Source of the DNA: Sipunculus nudus
Lineage: Eukaryota; Annelida; Sipuncula; Golfingiida; Sipunculidae
NCBI GenBank assembly: GCA_026874595.1
Contig: CM049308.1
Location: 76,185,124 to 76,249,123, forward strand
DNA length: 64,000 bases
Reading direction: 5' to 3'
Of this stretch, positions 47,488 through 57,981 are shown one piece after another. Within the stretch, counting starts at the first letter, position 1, and each line of letters opens with the position of its first letter. The notes beneath the pieces are model-generated. The model made no database searches and was not told the origin of the DNA. It saw only the letters and a list, made by a program, of their open reading frames with translations. Both the position numbers and the translations under genes were made by a program.

Positions 47488-50400
47488 CTAGATGTGTCGG
47501 AACGACACGAATGCCCCCGCCTGGGGCAAATTAGAAACATATGTAAAATTTTGAAAAAATTTTTAAGTTCAGGAGGTGTCGTATGGTCAAAAGTAGGTCA
47601 ACAAGGGCAAAATGCAAACTCGATCTGTAACGGGTCATTATCAAGCAACACACCAAAAATCATGCCAGTATATGCAGGCATTGTGAAAAAAAGTCAAAAC
47701 ATGTGCATTTTCCATAAAAATTTCTGTCTTTCATGAAATTTTCTATGTTTAGGAGCCGTAAAACAATCAAAAGTAGGTCAACCGGGATGAAACGCGAACT
47801 CGATCTGTAACTGTCATTATCTGCCCACACATAAAAAATCAGGGTGGTATCTGCAGGCACTGAGGAAACAAGTGATGGGGCATGACGCTCAGCTGCCAAG
47901 CATGACCTGTGACATCATGGACTGAGATTCACAACTTCCAGTCAAATTTTGAAGAACCAATTTGCCAATTTGTTGAAAATTTTCTATGACAACAGAAATA
48001 TATATCACCTTTGTCTGGTTAAAACACAGTGAATTGATGGTCTGAGGAAAATGCATGATTGTTAAGCTATCAAACTATTCCAACAGCTTGCTTGAAACCT
48101 GTCAGTCTCAAAAGGAACACCACAAAGGGCAAATATAAGATCAAAATATATAGCAAAAATCAAGGAAATACATGCAAGAATTATTGAGAAACAGGTGCTT
48201 CTGTATGAAATTTTATTCAATACAAGCCAACTGTACTGCACTTTTATAAATGATGGTAATATTTATTCAGAAATATTTGACCCAATCCTTTACAAGATTA
48301 CATAAATATACATCCAACTGCATTCACTTTAACTGTTCTTGAGATAATATGATCAAAAGGAATTAAAAGATGGTTGCCTGGTGGCCATATTGGACTTCTG
48401 ACAAGTCTGAAATCAGACAACAAACATTCTCTAAATCGGACCAAACATTAAAGAAAAATTACTGAAACTGCCCTGAAGAAAGAATTTCTAAGGTGGCTAA
48501 CTGGCAGACATAATGGATTTCTGACAAGTATGACATTTGATATCCCACATTCTCCAATAAGAGACCTAACTTGGGGCAAATTATCCAGAAATAAATGCCC
48601 AAAATAATTCAAAAGGCATGTCCAGGCCCTCATATCAGATTTATAGATATGCAATTGTAAAAAGTGTAAGTCCAATATTTTTTATTATCACTCTGCTTTT
48701 CATGGGGTCAGCAGGGTAGGTAAACTGCCAAACCTGAAAGAAAAGAAATGCAGAAAGCATGACTAAGAGTCTTGAAATAAAACAAAATGCCATCCTAAAT
48801 CAAGGTACACATCCACATATTATGAGAACAAACACTTGCTTTTATATGTGGTGATATATATTAAAATATTCAGATATCTAGGAAACTAAGTTTATTGCTA
48901 GGATTCCATAAAATAAGCTGCAAAATGTTCCCATCATCTTATAAATCAGTAGCTAAACCTTAATACTATACTCTCATAGTCTTAATGCCTGGCTGAAGCA
49001 TTCTGACAACAGTGTTTTTGTTATGAAGTAACGAGGTACTTATCACTGAGCCTTATCACTTAATAGGCTGATACAAAAGGGAGTCATATGTCACCAGTGT
49101 CACTCACAATTACAGCCTCACAGGGAGATGTACCAGCTGGAGTGGGATGGTTATATATACAAGAAAAATAGAGATGGTCTATAAAATAAGTAATTGTGAA
49201 CATCCCTGACCTATGACCTTGGCCTTTTGCCCATATATCAACTGGATTCTTTCTAAATTATAGGTAACTACTGACCACTTAAATCTGGTGTAATTACTTG
49301 GCAACCAATGGGTGAATAACTTTGACCTGCAACCTTTAACCTGCTGACCAGCTGACCCCAAAATCAATAAGTTATTTATTCAAGCAAAACGACCGATAAA
49401 TATGAAGTTTGAGTCAAACTGAGTGATGCATAGATGTGGCATATGTGAAAGACTGAAGGTTTGGGTTGAACAGTTACACTTGAAATATGCTCACAAGCAT
49501 TTAGAACAATTAAATATTGTGACCTTGACCTTTGACTTTTTGACCTCAACATCAATAGGTTTCTTCCCTTATTGGTAGGTAAGCCCCATATGACAGATGG
49601 AAGGTACAGATTGAAAAGTTTGCCTGAAAATGACTCCACGCAAGAAGTGGGTGCTGTGAACTTGACCTTTGACCTCAAAATCAACAGGTCTTTTCCCCTG
49701 TTGGCAGAGAAGCGATATCAGTGCTGGAAGGTTTGGAATGAAAAGTCAAGCTTGAAATGTGTCCACTACCTTTTCAAAGAAGTGGATCCTGTGACCCTGA
49801 CCTTTGACCTTGTGACCTCAAAATCTATAGGATTCTTCTCCAACTTAGTAGGTGAGCTATATGTGAAAGATCATAGAATTGGGATGAAAGGGTTGGCTTA
49901 AAATGCATCCACAGGCTTTTCAAAGAAGAGGCTCCTGTGACCTTGACCTTTGACCTTTTGACCTAAAAAAAATTATGATTCTTCCCCTGTTGGTAGGTGA
50001 GCTGTATGTGAAAGATGGAAGGTTTGGGATGAAAATTTTGTCTCAAAGAGTTATTTCTGGGGGGTGCAAACACACCCCATAACTTTGAGAATATAGGTCG
50101 CAGTGACCTAATTTCAGGTTTGCAAGGAGATCTTTTTATAACCTCTAAGACTGCATAGGGTTCATGGCCCTAGCCCCTACGGTTACGATTTGTGCCCTGC
50201 TAACGGCCAGCCGGCCGGCCGGCCGGCCAGACAGAAGGACGCCGGACAAAGACCCATTGCTATAGCCCAGCATGACTGAAAGTCAGCTGAGCTAAAAAAT
50301 CAGTACATATGCATTTGTTATGAAAATTTCTATTTTTCATGAAACTTCCTATGTTCAGGAGCAGTCAAATGGTCAAAAGTAGGTCAACTGAGACAAAACA

Positions 50401-51453
50401 AGAACTCGATCTGTAACTGGTCATTATCTGCCTACACACCAAAAATCAGGCCCGTATCTGCAGGCACTGCGAAAAAAGTCCATACATGTGCACTCTTTTT
50501 ATAAAATTTCTATGTTAGAGCACCCTCAAATGGTCAAAAGTAGGTCAACTGGGACAAAACGTGAACTCGATCTGTAACTGGTCATTATCTGCCCACACAC
50601 CAAAAATTAGGCCAATATCTGCAGGTATTGCGAAGAAAAGTCTGTACAAGTGTATTTGTCATGAAAATTTATATTTTACATGAAATTTTCTATGTTCAGG
50701 AGCCGTAAAACAATCAAAAGTAGGTCAACTGGGACGAAACGCGAACTTGATCTGTAACTGGTCAATATCTGCCCACACACCAAAAATCAGGCCAATATCT
50801 GCAGGCATTGCGAAAAAAAGTCCGTACATGTGTATATGTCATGAAAATTTCTATTTTTCATGAAATTTTCTATGTTCAGGAGCCGTAAAACAGTCAAAAG
50901 TAGGTCAACCAGGACAAAAGGCGAACTCGATCTGTAACTGGTCTATATCTGCCCACACACCAAAAATCAGGCCAATATCTGCAGGCATTGCGAAAAAAAG
51001 TCCGTACATGTGTATCTGTCATGAATATTTCTATTTTTCATGAAATTTTCTATGTTCAGGAGCCGTATAACGGCCAAAAGTAGGTCAACTGGGACGAAAC
51101 GCGAACTCGATCTGTAACTGGTCATTATCTGCCCACACACCAAAAATCAGGCCAATATCTGCAGGCACTGCGAAAAAAAGTCCGTACATGTGTATTTGTC
51201 ATGAAATTTCTATTTTTCATGAAATTTTCTAAGTTTAGGAGCCGTAAAACAATCAAAAGTAGGTCAACCGGGACGAAACGCGAACTCGATCTGTAACTGG
51301 TCTATTTCTGCCCACACACCAAAAATCAGGCCAATATCTGCAGGCATTGCGAAAAAAAGTCCGTACAACTGTTTGATTTCGGAAGGACGGAAGGACGGAA
51401 TGACGGACATGGGTAAAACTATATGCCCCGGCCACTTTGTGGCGGGGGCATAA
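47488..51453. mobile_element. CTAG-hairpin element family 3 with 180-bp tandem units
   Basis: The left end is CTAGAT, a perfect hairpin at 47494-47508 (GTGTCG, loop GAA, CGACAC), then ATGCCCCCGCC. The right end is a GGAAGGACGG run and a hairpin at 51422-51452 (TATGCCCC GGCCAC, loop TTT, GTGG CGGGGGCATA), then A. The flanks are GTGAA and TGAAG, so insertion was between A and T. The interior has eight units of 179-180 bp with CAAAAGTAGGTCAACnGGGAC and TCGATCTGTAACTGG; two lie left and six right of the nested gamma element. Right-hand units are nearly identical, suggesting recent homogenisation. It has no coding capacity. Confidence 0.85.
47869..50295 (+). mobile_element. CAAG/CTAA element, subfamily gamma, copy 2
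   Basis: It starts CAAGTGATGGGGCATG then ACGCTCAGCTGCCAAGCATG and ends with GGCCGGCCGGCCGGCC, GACGCCGGACAAAG, AGTCAGCTGAGC and TAA. It interrupts a 180-bp unit of the family 3 element: the left flank is GGCACTGAGGAAA and the right flank AAAATCAGTACAT, against GCGAAAAAAAGTCCGTACAT in intact units. It aligns throughout with 24792-28163 minus the insert there. The tandem 145-bp units (49310-50040) carry the TGACCT half-site clusters. Confidence 0.82.
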
Positions 51454-52254
51454 TGAAGTAGACTTCTATTTTTTTACTGTGCAATTGCAGTTCATAAATT
51501 GTGCTAGTGACCTACTGATCATGCTGCTCAGCTGATCAAAAATACCTGTAACAATCTGATCCGAGATCAAATCAAAACAAAGAAACTTGTCACACACAAT
51601 CATTATATAGTGGGAAATTGCAAGTTAATTTCATAAATCATTACTTTGTCCACAACAGTTAAATAGGCATGATCAAGATTGGTGTGGCAATGGACCAGCA
51701 CACTTCATGCAAGTTAATTCAGGGTTTTGCTTTCCAACTCAAGTAATTTTGGTCATATATGTGTAAATATTAGAGGATAATATGTAGCCTATCTGCTTTG
51801 TGTAAAAAAAGGCAGACAATATTTTTCAAAACAACTGATAACGCCACTCCTGAAATGTTTGAAATAAACTTAACTAGTGGCAGGAATCAGATGTAAAAAT
51901 CATATCTGATGACTGAAAGATAAGCCAAGACCTAATGCAAACCGGTTCATTAAGATATACATCTGGTATCATGCTTCCATGATAACATGCTTGACCATTA
52001 TTTGAAAAGTACTTGATTACTTTTCAAGAATATGTGGGATATGTACATGTACAATGCAAAAGTACTAAACATTTTAAACCAGAGTTCAGTACAACAGAAC
52101 AAATTACACAAACTTCACTCCTGAAGTACTGGCATCGATGCACACAACACACAAAAATGATTGTAGGTATCACCATCAGTTTTGTGTATGATAAAGCCAC
52201 TGAAGATGTATGGAAATGCAAAATTTCAGGTTATGTGCACAGATGCATGAAACC
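51454..52254. other. No gene; partial repeat edge near 52140
   Basis: AT-rich sequence. From about 52135, text such as GATTGTAGGTATCACCATCA and TTTTGTGTATGATAAAG resembles diverged monomers of the pearl-like family, without its ends. Confidence 0.4.
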
Positions 52255-52392
52255 CAAAAACCATTGTAGGTGGCATCACAAGTCTTGTACACTACAAGAA
52301 CCTCAATTTCAAATATGAGTTATGTGGCCAACATTTGCACAAAACTTGGTGATGCTAGATCCTGTGATTTCTGAAACTGTTATGCAAGTATG

Positions 52393-52396
52393 CTTA
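52393..52396. repeat. Target-site duplication CTTA (5' copy)
   Basis: CTTA directly before the 5' LTR is repeated directly after the 3' LTR at 60639-60642, while the empty C copy at 1230-1233 has it once. Confidence 0.9.
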
Positions 52397-52597
52397 TGTA
52401 GTAGGAACAGATTAAATGACTTGCCCATGGATCCGGGACCCGTCATAGGACCCCCCAGTTTTACACCAGAAGAACTCCGAAGAGTGTCGTGTGCATCAGG
52501 GCCGAGCTGTAGAGAACCATCGAGGAGTCCATGTCCGAGCTGCCTGTTGGCGTGTTTGAGGTCGTACTACGAGGTGAGACTACCCACATCTACTATA
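52397..52597 (+). repeat. 5' LTR, 201 bp
   Basis: It begins TGTAGTAGGAACAG and ends ACATCTACTATA. The ends form a short inverted repeat, TGTAGTAG against CTACTATA, with one mismatch. It matches 60433-60638. No obvious TATA box was identified in this short LTR. Confidence 0.95.
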
Positions 52598-52598
52598 A

Positions 52599-52616
52599 TG
52601 GCGATGAAGGATGATT
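52599..52616 (+). promoter_or_regulatory. Primer-binding site, probably tRNA-Ser
   Basis: TGGCGATGAAGGATG starts two bases after the LTR. It resembles the complement of a eukaryotic tRNA-Ser(GCT) 3' end, from memory, with one mismatch and one extra base. TGG at this position is the usual start of a primer site. Confidence 0.55.
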
Positions 52617-53630
52617 TGGAGCAGGTTTAGCTCTGGTTTTACCTCTTAGATAGTCGGTAGTCTTCATATCTAGTTCTTAGCTCGGCAAGGATCCGCCATT
52701 TTGCTTGGTGCACTAATCAAAACTTTGGTCTCTTTGCTGACCTCAGCAGTTGAGACAAGCTTTTGTACAGCGTTGTCTTGTGTTTTCTTAACTGGACAAT
52801 TAGTTGTTCTTGCCTGTTATTGTACTGGGTAGAGCTGTCAATAGCCTTAGTGCCTGCTATAGTCGAATTTCGGTCTTCTCTATATCGTCTTGATCAGAGC
52901 TGTGATCACGTGATCACGTGTTTCTGGTCAAAATCCTCGAAATTCTTAACTCTGAACGATTTTTTGTCACGTATTTCTTTGAGTATTGCCCTAGAATATT
53001 TCATATTATTCTCTGCCCCCTTGCTTAGCTGCGATTTCTGTGGTTACAGGCAATTTTCCCTTATATACCTTGTTAGGATCGGAGTTTGTACGAGTATATA
53101 CTTGTATGTTATTACTGTAATATTAGCCCCTTTTGTAGTTCACAGTCTGCCTGTACTGAGGCCTAATCTTGAATTTTTAATGTGCAGGTAAGGTCAAGGT
53201 TGTTTGCTAACAAATTTTTTTTTTTAAGCCGTCAGTAGCAGAAGGTGGGTAAGCAGGGAGCATGAGGTAACCCCATACTGCTGTTATTGTATTGTGCTTC
53301 CATCAAGTTCTTTAATAGTCTGTCATAGACTGGACAGGTACCTTTAGTATACTAGGTCCTGATATTTTTTGCATTATTTTTCATATTCCTCTTTATAGTG
53401 ATTAGATCTGGACCCTGTGCATGCACTTTGCTGGCTTACTTGCTTGTTCATGTATGTAAGCCCCTATTCCCTTTGTTGTTGGTTGTGAGTCTGGCATTGC
53501 TTTTTGCTAATATTTGCGCATCACTAATCAGCTGGTGTTGTTTGTTTTACTAATTATTGAATAATACTCGAGTGCATTGGGCTACCTGTCAAACAGGAAA
53601 CCTTCCCTGTCCCTTGTTACAAATGGCAAC
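52617..53630 (+). other. Untranslated leader of the LTR element
   Basis: About 1 kb between the primer site and the gag ATG. A 142-codon frame at 52763-53191 is rich in hydrophobic and Cys residues but resembles no retroelement protein, so I treat it as chance. Confidence 0.5.
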
Positions 53631-55559
53631 ATGGCTCAATTTCAAAATTCTATTGATGTCAGTTCTGCTTCGGTGTCCCAATTGGTCACCTATTTCACGG
53701 ATATGCTGTCCCCAGCCACTATCCTCCGCATTGTTCGGTTGCGTGAGTCAACCCCTGATTTTGGCCTACCTGATTTGGCTCATGCTACCAGTCTAGCTTT
53801 ACCTTTTTGGGAGCGTCTTTCCCGGGAAGGCAAGATTTGTCTTTCGGGTAGGACTGGTGGGCCCCTGATTCCTGGTCCCTCCGATTCCTCCATATATCGA
53901 ATCCTTCATGCACTTCCTACCGAAGCTGTATATGTCCCGCCACCAAATATGTTGAGGGAGAGGACTGTAGGAGGTGACTGTTTACCCCAGTCTAGAGGTG
54001 TGAGAATGCGAAGTGGTCCCAGCGTAGACCAAACCCAACCTGAACTCAGTCGTCATGCTGGAGCGCCCAGTAATGAAGGCAGTGGTCCAGCGTCAACGGC
54101 TGGGTATTCCCAGCAAGGTATGAGCAACCTTGACGTGTTAACAATGATTGGGAATCCAGGTCCTCTGTCCACCCAGGGCGATATTAGGGGGGAAGTATAC
54201 TATCAGGGAACAAATGAGGGTTTTGACCCAGCTACAGGTCCCGCTTTAAGCGTGCGTCAGACTTCTGCCCCCTTACCAGTGAATTCACGCCCGGGCACTC
54301 AATCGGCCTCAGGTAATGTGGGTCCCTATAATCACACACAGCGGGAGGAGTACGCCCAGGGCGTCCTCTGGGCTCAGCCTAGCAGATCCAGCCGAGTTAG
54401 CAAAAAGAAACGGTCTTCAAGGCCTACGAAGTGTTTAGACAGACACGCATGGCGTCGCCGGCATAGGTCCAGTTCCTCTGAGTCAAGCAACTCAACCTTG
54501 GAAGAACGTGGTGGCACACAGCCCCGTAAGAAGCATCACCAGCGTCAGGTTAGGTCCATCAGCTCTAGTGATGGTTCGAGGCATAGGAGAAGGGATAACC
54601 GAGCCAGTTCTTACTCCAAAGATTCAGACTACTTTTGTTCACCTCACCGCCATGGCGCCAGAAGGAGAAAAAGGAGCCCAGACATCATGAAGTTAGGCAC
54701 CTTCACAGGCGACAGGAATTGAGTGGTTTCTTCTTCCAGTTCCAGAGGTTGGCAGACAGGCGCCAATGGTCTAGACACAAGAAAGCAGAAAAACTTGTCG
54801 ACTCCCTTGGTGGGAGGGCACTTGATTATGTCAGAGAGCATGAATTGGAAGGTGACTACAAACGCTTAACTAAGAAGTTAGAGCAACATTTCGGCATGAG
54901 AGATGCACCCATCACAGTGCGAAGGGAGCTTCCGTTTGCAAGACAGGAGGACCAGGAGACCCTGGAGGAGTTTAGCGATAGGGTTCACGTCCAGGTTATA
55001 AACGGTTTCCCAGGCGCCACAGAAGATACAATTCAACAGCTTGCCACTGAATACTTCCTGAGGGGATGCGGTGACAAGAAAGCAGCAGTTAGCGCCATGG
55101 GAAGGAACCAAAAATACCTCCACAAAGCTCTTCAATACGTGAAGGATGCCATCAACAACCACCGAGCCATTTATGGAAAGACACACATAGCCCCATAAAA
55201 CGGTTACGTTCGCCGAGAGTGCAATGTCAGATATGGAAGGTCAAGTTGACACAAAGCAGGCCCAGTCGACAATATCTGAATGGGTCAACCCGCTGAATGG
55301 CACACAACCCGAAACCAGCGACCAGGCCTGGGCGCAAATGAACAAACGCATTGACAGTCTGGAAGGATTGATCAAGAAGGACTTGATGGTGTCCAGACCC
55401 AGGTCCATAAGCCCAAGTAGGCCCCTACTAAAGCCTGCTAATAGCGTCTGCTACAAATGCAATCAGCGGGGACATTTTCAGAAACAATGTCCAAATAGTG
55501 AGGGCAATCCTGCCCATAAGGAACAAGAACAGGGTTTAAAAGGCCAAGGGTTGCGTTAA
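53631..55559 (+). pseudogene. gag: gag (capsid and nucleocapsid), frameshifted
   Basis: Start chosen at ATG 53631 (MAQFQNSIDV). The first frame is about 360 codons: a conserved-looking N-terminal region, a Ser/Arg-rich linker, and IMKLGTFTGD, where capsid domains usually begin. A frame change near 54720 continues with GFFFQFQRLADRRQW, then KLVDSLGGRALDYV and ELPFARQEDQETLEEF, typical of the retrotransposon gag capsid fold. A second frame change near 55197 leads to a CCHC zinc knuckle at 55449-55490 (C-x2-C-x4-H-x4-C, from CYKCNQRGHFQKQC). The frame then ends at 55559. Two frameshifts make it non-functional as it stands. Confidence 0.85.
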
Positions 55560-56311
55560 ACGGCCTAGATGCAACCCAGTTATCAGAAGGCCATTTACAG
55601 GAAACAGAAGCTGACAAGGCCATTCAGCACTCATCGACCCCGCTAGGTGGGGCGGAGCAAGGTCAGTCTCCCCTTCAACGGGAGGACTCCTCTATCAGTT
55701 CACGTACTCAGCAACGTTTCTGTGAAGCAGAAGTTAAAGTATTCCAAGCTCAAGGACTAATGCTAGTAGCCCCAGTTAAGATAAACGGGGTTGACACCCA
55801 GGCTGTGATCGACAGTGCGTCTCAAATCACTGTGATCAGCCTCAGCTTTTATGATAGTCTACCCGAGAAGCCTGTATGCACAGGCACAGCCACCCTGAAA
55901 GGGATTGGCGGGGATGATTCGGCGCTAACAGCTGAATGCGCCCCTGACACAACTATCCAGTTCAGTAAGAAAGCGTACCACTGGCCAGTGTACATAGCCA
56001 AAATATCAGATTCAGTGCTTCTTCTAGACTTTCTACTGGCACAAAAGTGCACAGTTAATTTAGAAAACAAAACCGTAAGCTTAACGGGAGAGGAAGTACA
56101 GGCTTCAATCCGGACAAGTCCCGATGACGATATCTGTGGATGTTCAGTAGTCGCTGCAGCGCTGAGGGTGCTTCAACCCAATGCGGTGAGCTGCATCCCT
56201 ATAAGAGTCCTTAGTTGCAGAGTTGAAAACTGCAACTACTTAGTTGAACCCAAGTTTAGCCAGGCAAAACTATGGCCCCCAAGATGCTCACTGCGGGTAG
56301 TGGGCGCATAG
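55553..56311 (+). pseudogene. pol: pol: aspartic protease region
   Basis: An open frame overlapping the end of gag. The active-site segment reads AVIDSASQITVIS at 55799-55837; the family usually has D-S/T-G at this place, and here the third residue is Ala. LLLDFL downstream is the usual second conserved motif in altered form. Some Ty3/Gypsy clades tolerate variation at this position, so loss of activity is likely but not certain. The frame runs into the spacer before RT and shifts near 56280. Confidence 0.75.
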
Positions 56312-57550
56312 AAGTTTGCAATAGTTCCAATAGGTGTATCACGCTTCGCCCAAATCAACCTGTGGGTGTGGCGACAGGGGTAGAAGGGATCCTTACATCC
56401 CTTAGTATCGAGTCTGCGGACTATAACAGTGCTCCGACAGGGGGCGCTGTGCCGGTTCCACCAATGCCATGGCCCACTGTCAGATGTGTGTCTGGGATTG
56501 CAAGGGACCAGTTAAAGGAGAATACAGAGGGCAGAGAGGTACCAGACCATCTGAAAGAAATTGTCAGTCAGGTCAGGGAGACAGCATCAAAGGATCAGGC
56601 CACACAATTAGAGAAGCTCTTGCTAACGTACCAGGACGTTTTTGCTAAGCATGACCTGGATCTAGGTTGCTTGTCTGAAGTTCGCCACAACCTGGATACA
56701 AAAGGCCACGCACCAGTCCACCAACGTATGAGAAGAGTTCCAATCAGTTTCGAACAGGAAGAGAGGAGCCACCTTGAGAAACTCCTAGCTGCAGGGGTTA
56801 TCCGCCATTCTAATTTGGAGTGGGCCTCAGCACCGGTGTTGGTAGGAAGGACAGAGGGGTGAGATGGTGCATAGATTTTAGAGCCCTGAACGAAAGGACA
56901 GTTAAGGACACTTACCCCCTCCCCCTAATTGTAGATTGCTTGGATACCCTGGCTGGCACTGTCTATTTCTCCACTCTGGCCTCCGGCTACTATCAGATAG
57001 AGTTGGAAGAAGAGGCAAAAAGGAGAACAGCATTCATAACAAAGTACGGGTTGTTTGAACACAACCGTCTAGCTTTCGACCTCTGTAATGCACCAGCGAC
57101 CTTTCAGCGTGCCATGAATCACGTGCTGAGGGGGCTCACATGGTCTGAAGTCATCGTGTACTTGGCGAGTTTGGAGAAAGTGTTCGAATGTCTGCGAACA
57201 CACAACCTGAAACTCAAGCCAAGGAAGTGTGAGTTCCTGTGATCTGAAGTAGAATTCTTAGGGTGGACCGTTAGCTACGAAGGCGTCAAGATCACAGACG
57301 CGAAAAAGGACATAATCAGAAGTTGGCCCGTCCCTGTCACAAAGAAAGAACTCAAATCCTTCCTGGGATTCTGCAATTATCATCGCGCACACATCCAAGG
57401 CTATGCGGGAATTACTGCATGTTTGTATGAGCTGGTGAAACCCAAATACATCTTCGTATGGTCTGAACAGCACCAGGATGCATTCGAAGTACTCAAGGAG
57501 CGGTTGACTTCAGCACCGTGTTTAGCGCTGCCTTCAAAGGAAGGAACCTT
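56280..57550 (+). pseudogene. pol: pol: reverse transcriptase, both catalytic motifs damaged
   Basis: The RT begins in the frame ending at 56862 (EERSHLEKLLAAGVIRHSNL), shifts near 56850, and continues WCIDFRALNERTVKDTYPLP, then TAFITKYGLFEHNRLAFDLCNAP and LKLKPRKCEF. Motif A at 56967-56990 reads YFSTLASGYY: the expected Asp-Leu pair is absent. Motif C should carry two aspartates after VIVYL, but the text jumps from VIVYL to ASLEKVF at about 57164, an in-frame deletion. A TGA at 57240-57242 stops the frame. The thumb/connection part (SEVEFLGWTV, then SFLGFCNYHRAHI) follows in the same frame. This RT cannot be active. Confidence 0.9.
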
Positions 57551-57981
57551 CGTTTTAGATTGTGACGCCTCCACAGTTGCAGAACGACCAGGAGCGTACC
57601 ATCTCATATGCGAGCTTTACTCTGACCAAGGAGCAGAGCACTACTGTACCACCCGCAAGGAACTGCTGGCAGGAATACGGTTTGTTGACATTACAGGCAC
57701 TATCTCTTGGGAGACCATTTGTGGTAAGGTCTGACCACAATTGTCTGGCCTGGCTTATTCGTTTTCAGCATGTAGAGGGTCAGCTAGCCCGTTGGCTGGA
57801 GAAGCTTGCTAACTATGACTTTAAGATCATGCACCAGGCCGGCAATAAGCATTGCAACGCGGACGGCCTTTCCAGAATTCCAGCACAGCCGTGTGAATGC
57901 TACAGTGCAGGAGCTCGTACCCAGAACCTCCCTTGTAAGGGGTGTCAGCACTGCCAGGGAGCAAGCGAAAAGTGGATCTGA
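57530..57981 (+). pseudogene. pol: pol: RNase H, scrambled frames
   Basis: FVLDCDAS at 57550 marks the RNase H start. Related text is then split between two frames: ERTISYASFTLTKEQ in one, YCTTRKELLAGIRF in the other, and RPFVVRSDHNCLAWL in the first again. The domain ends in KHCNADGLSRIP. At least two compensating indels are needed. A TGA at 57979-57981 follows. Confidence 0.85.

Noticed and set aside
52763-53191. 142-codon ORF in the LTR element leader
   Set aside because: Hydrophobic, no gag, env or accessory similarity that I recognise, and located where an untranslated leader is expected.
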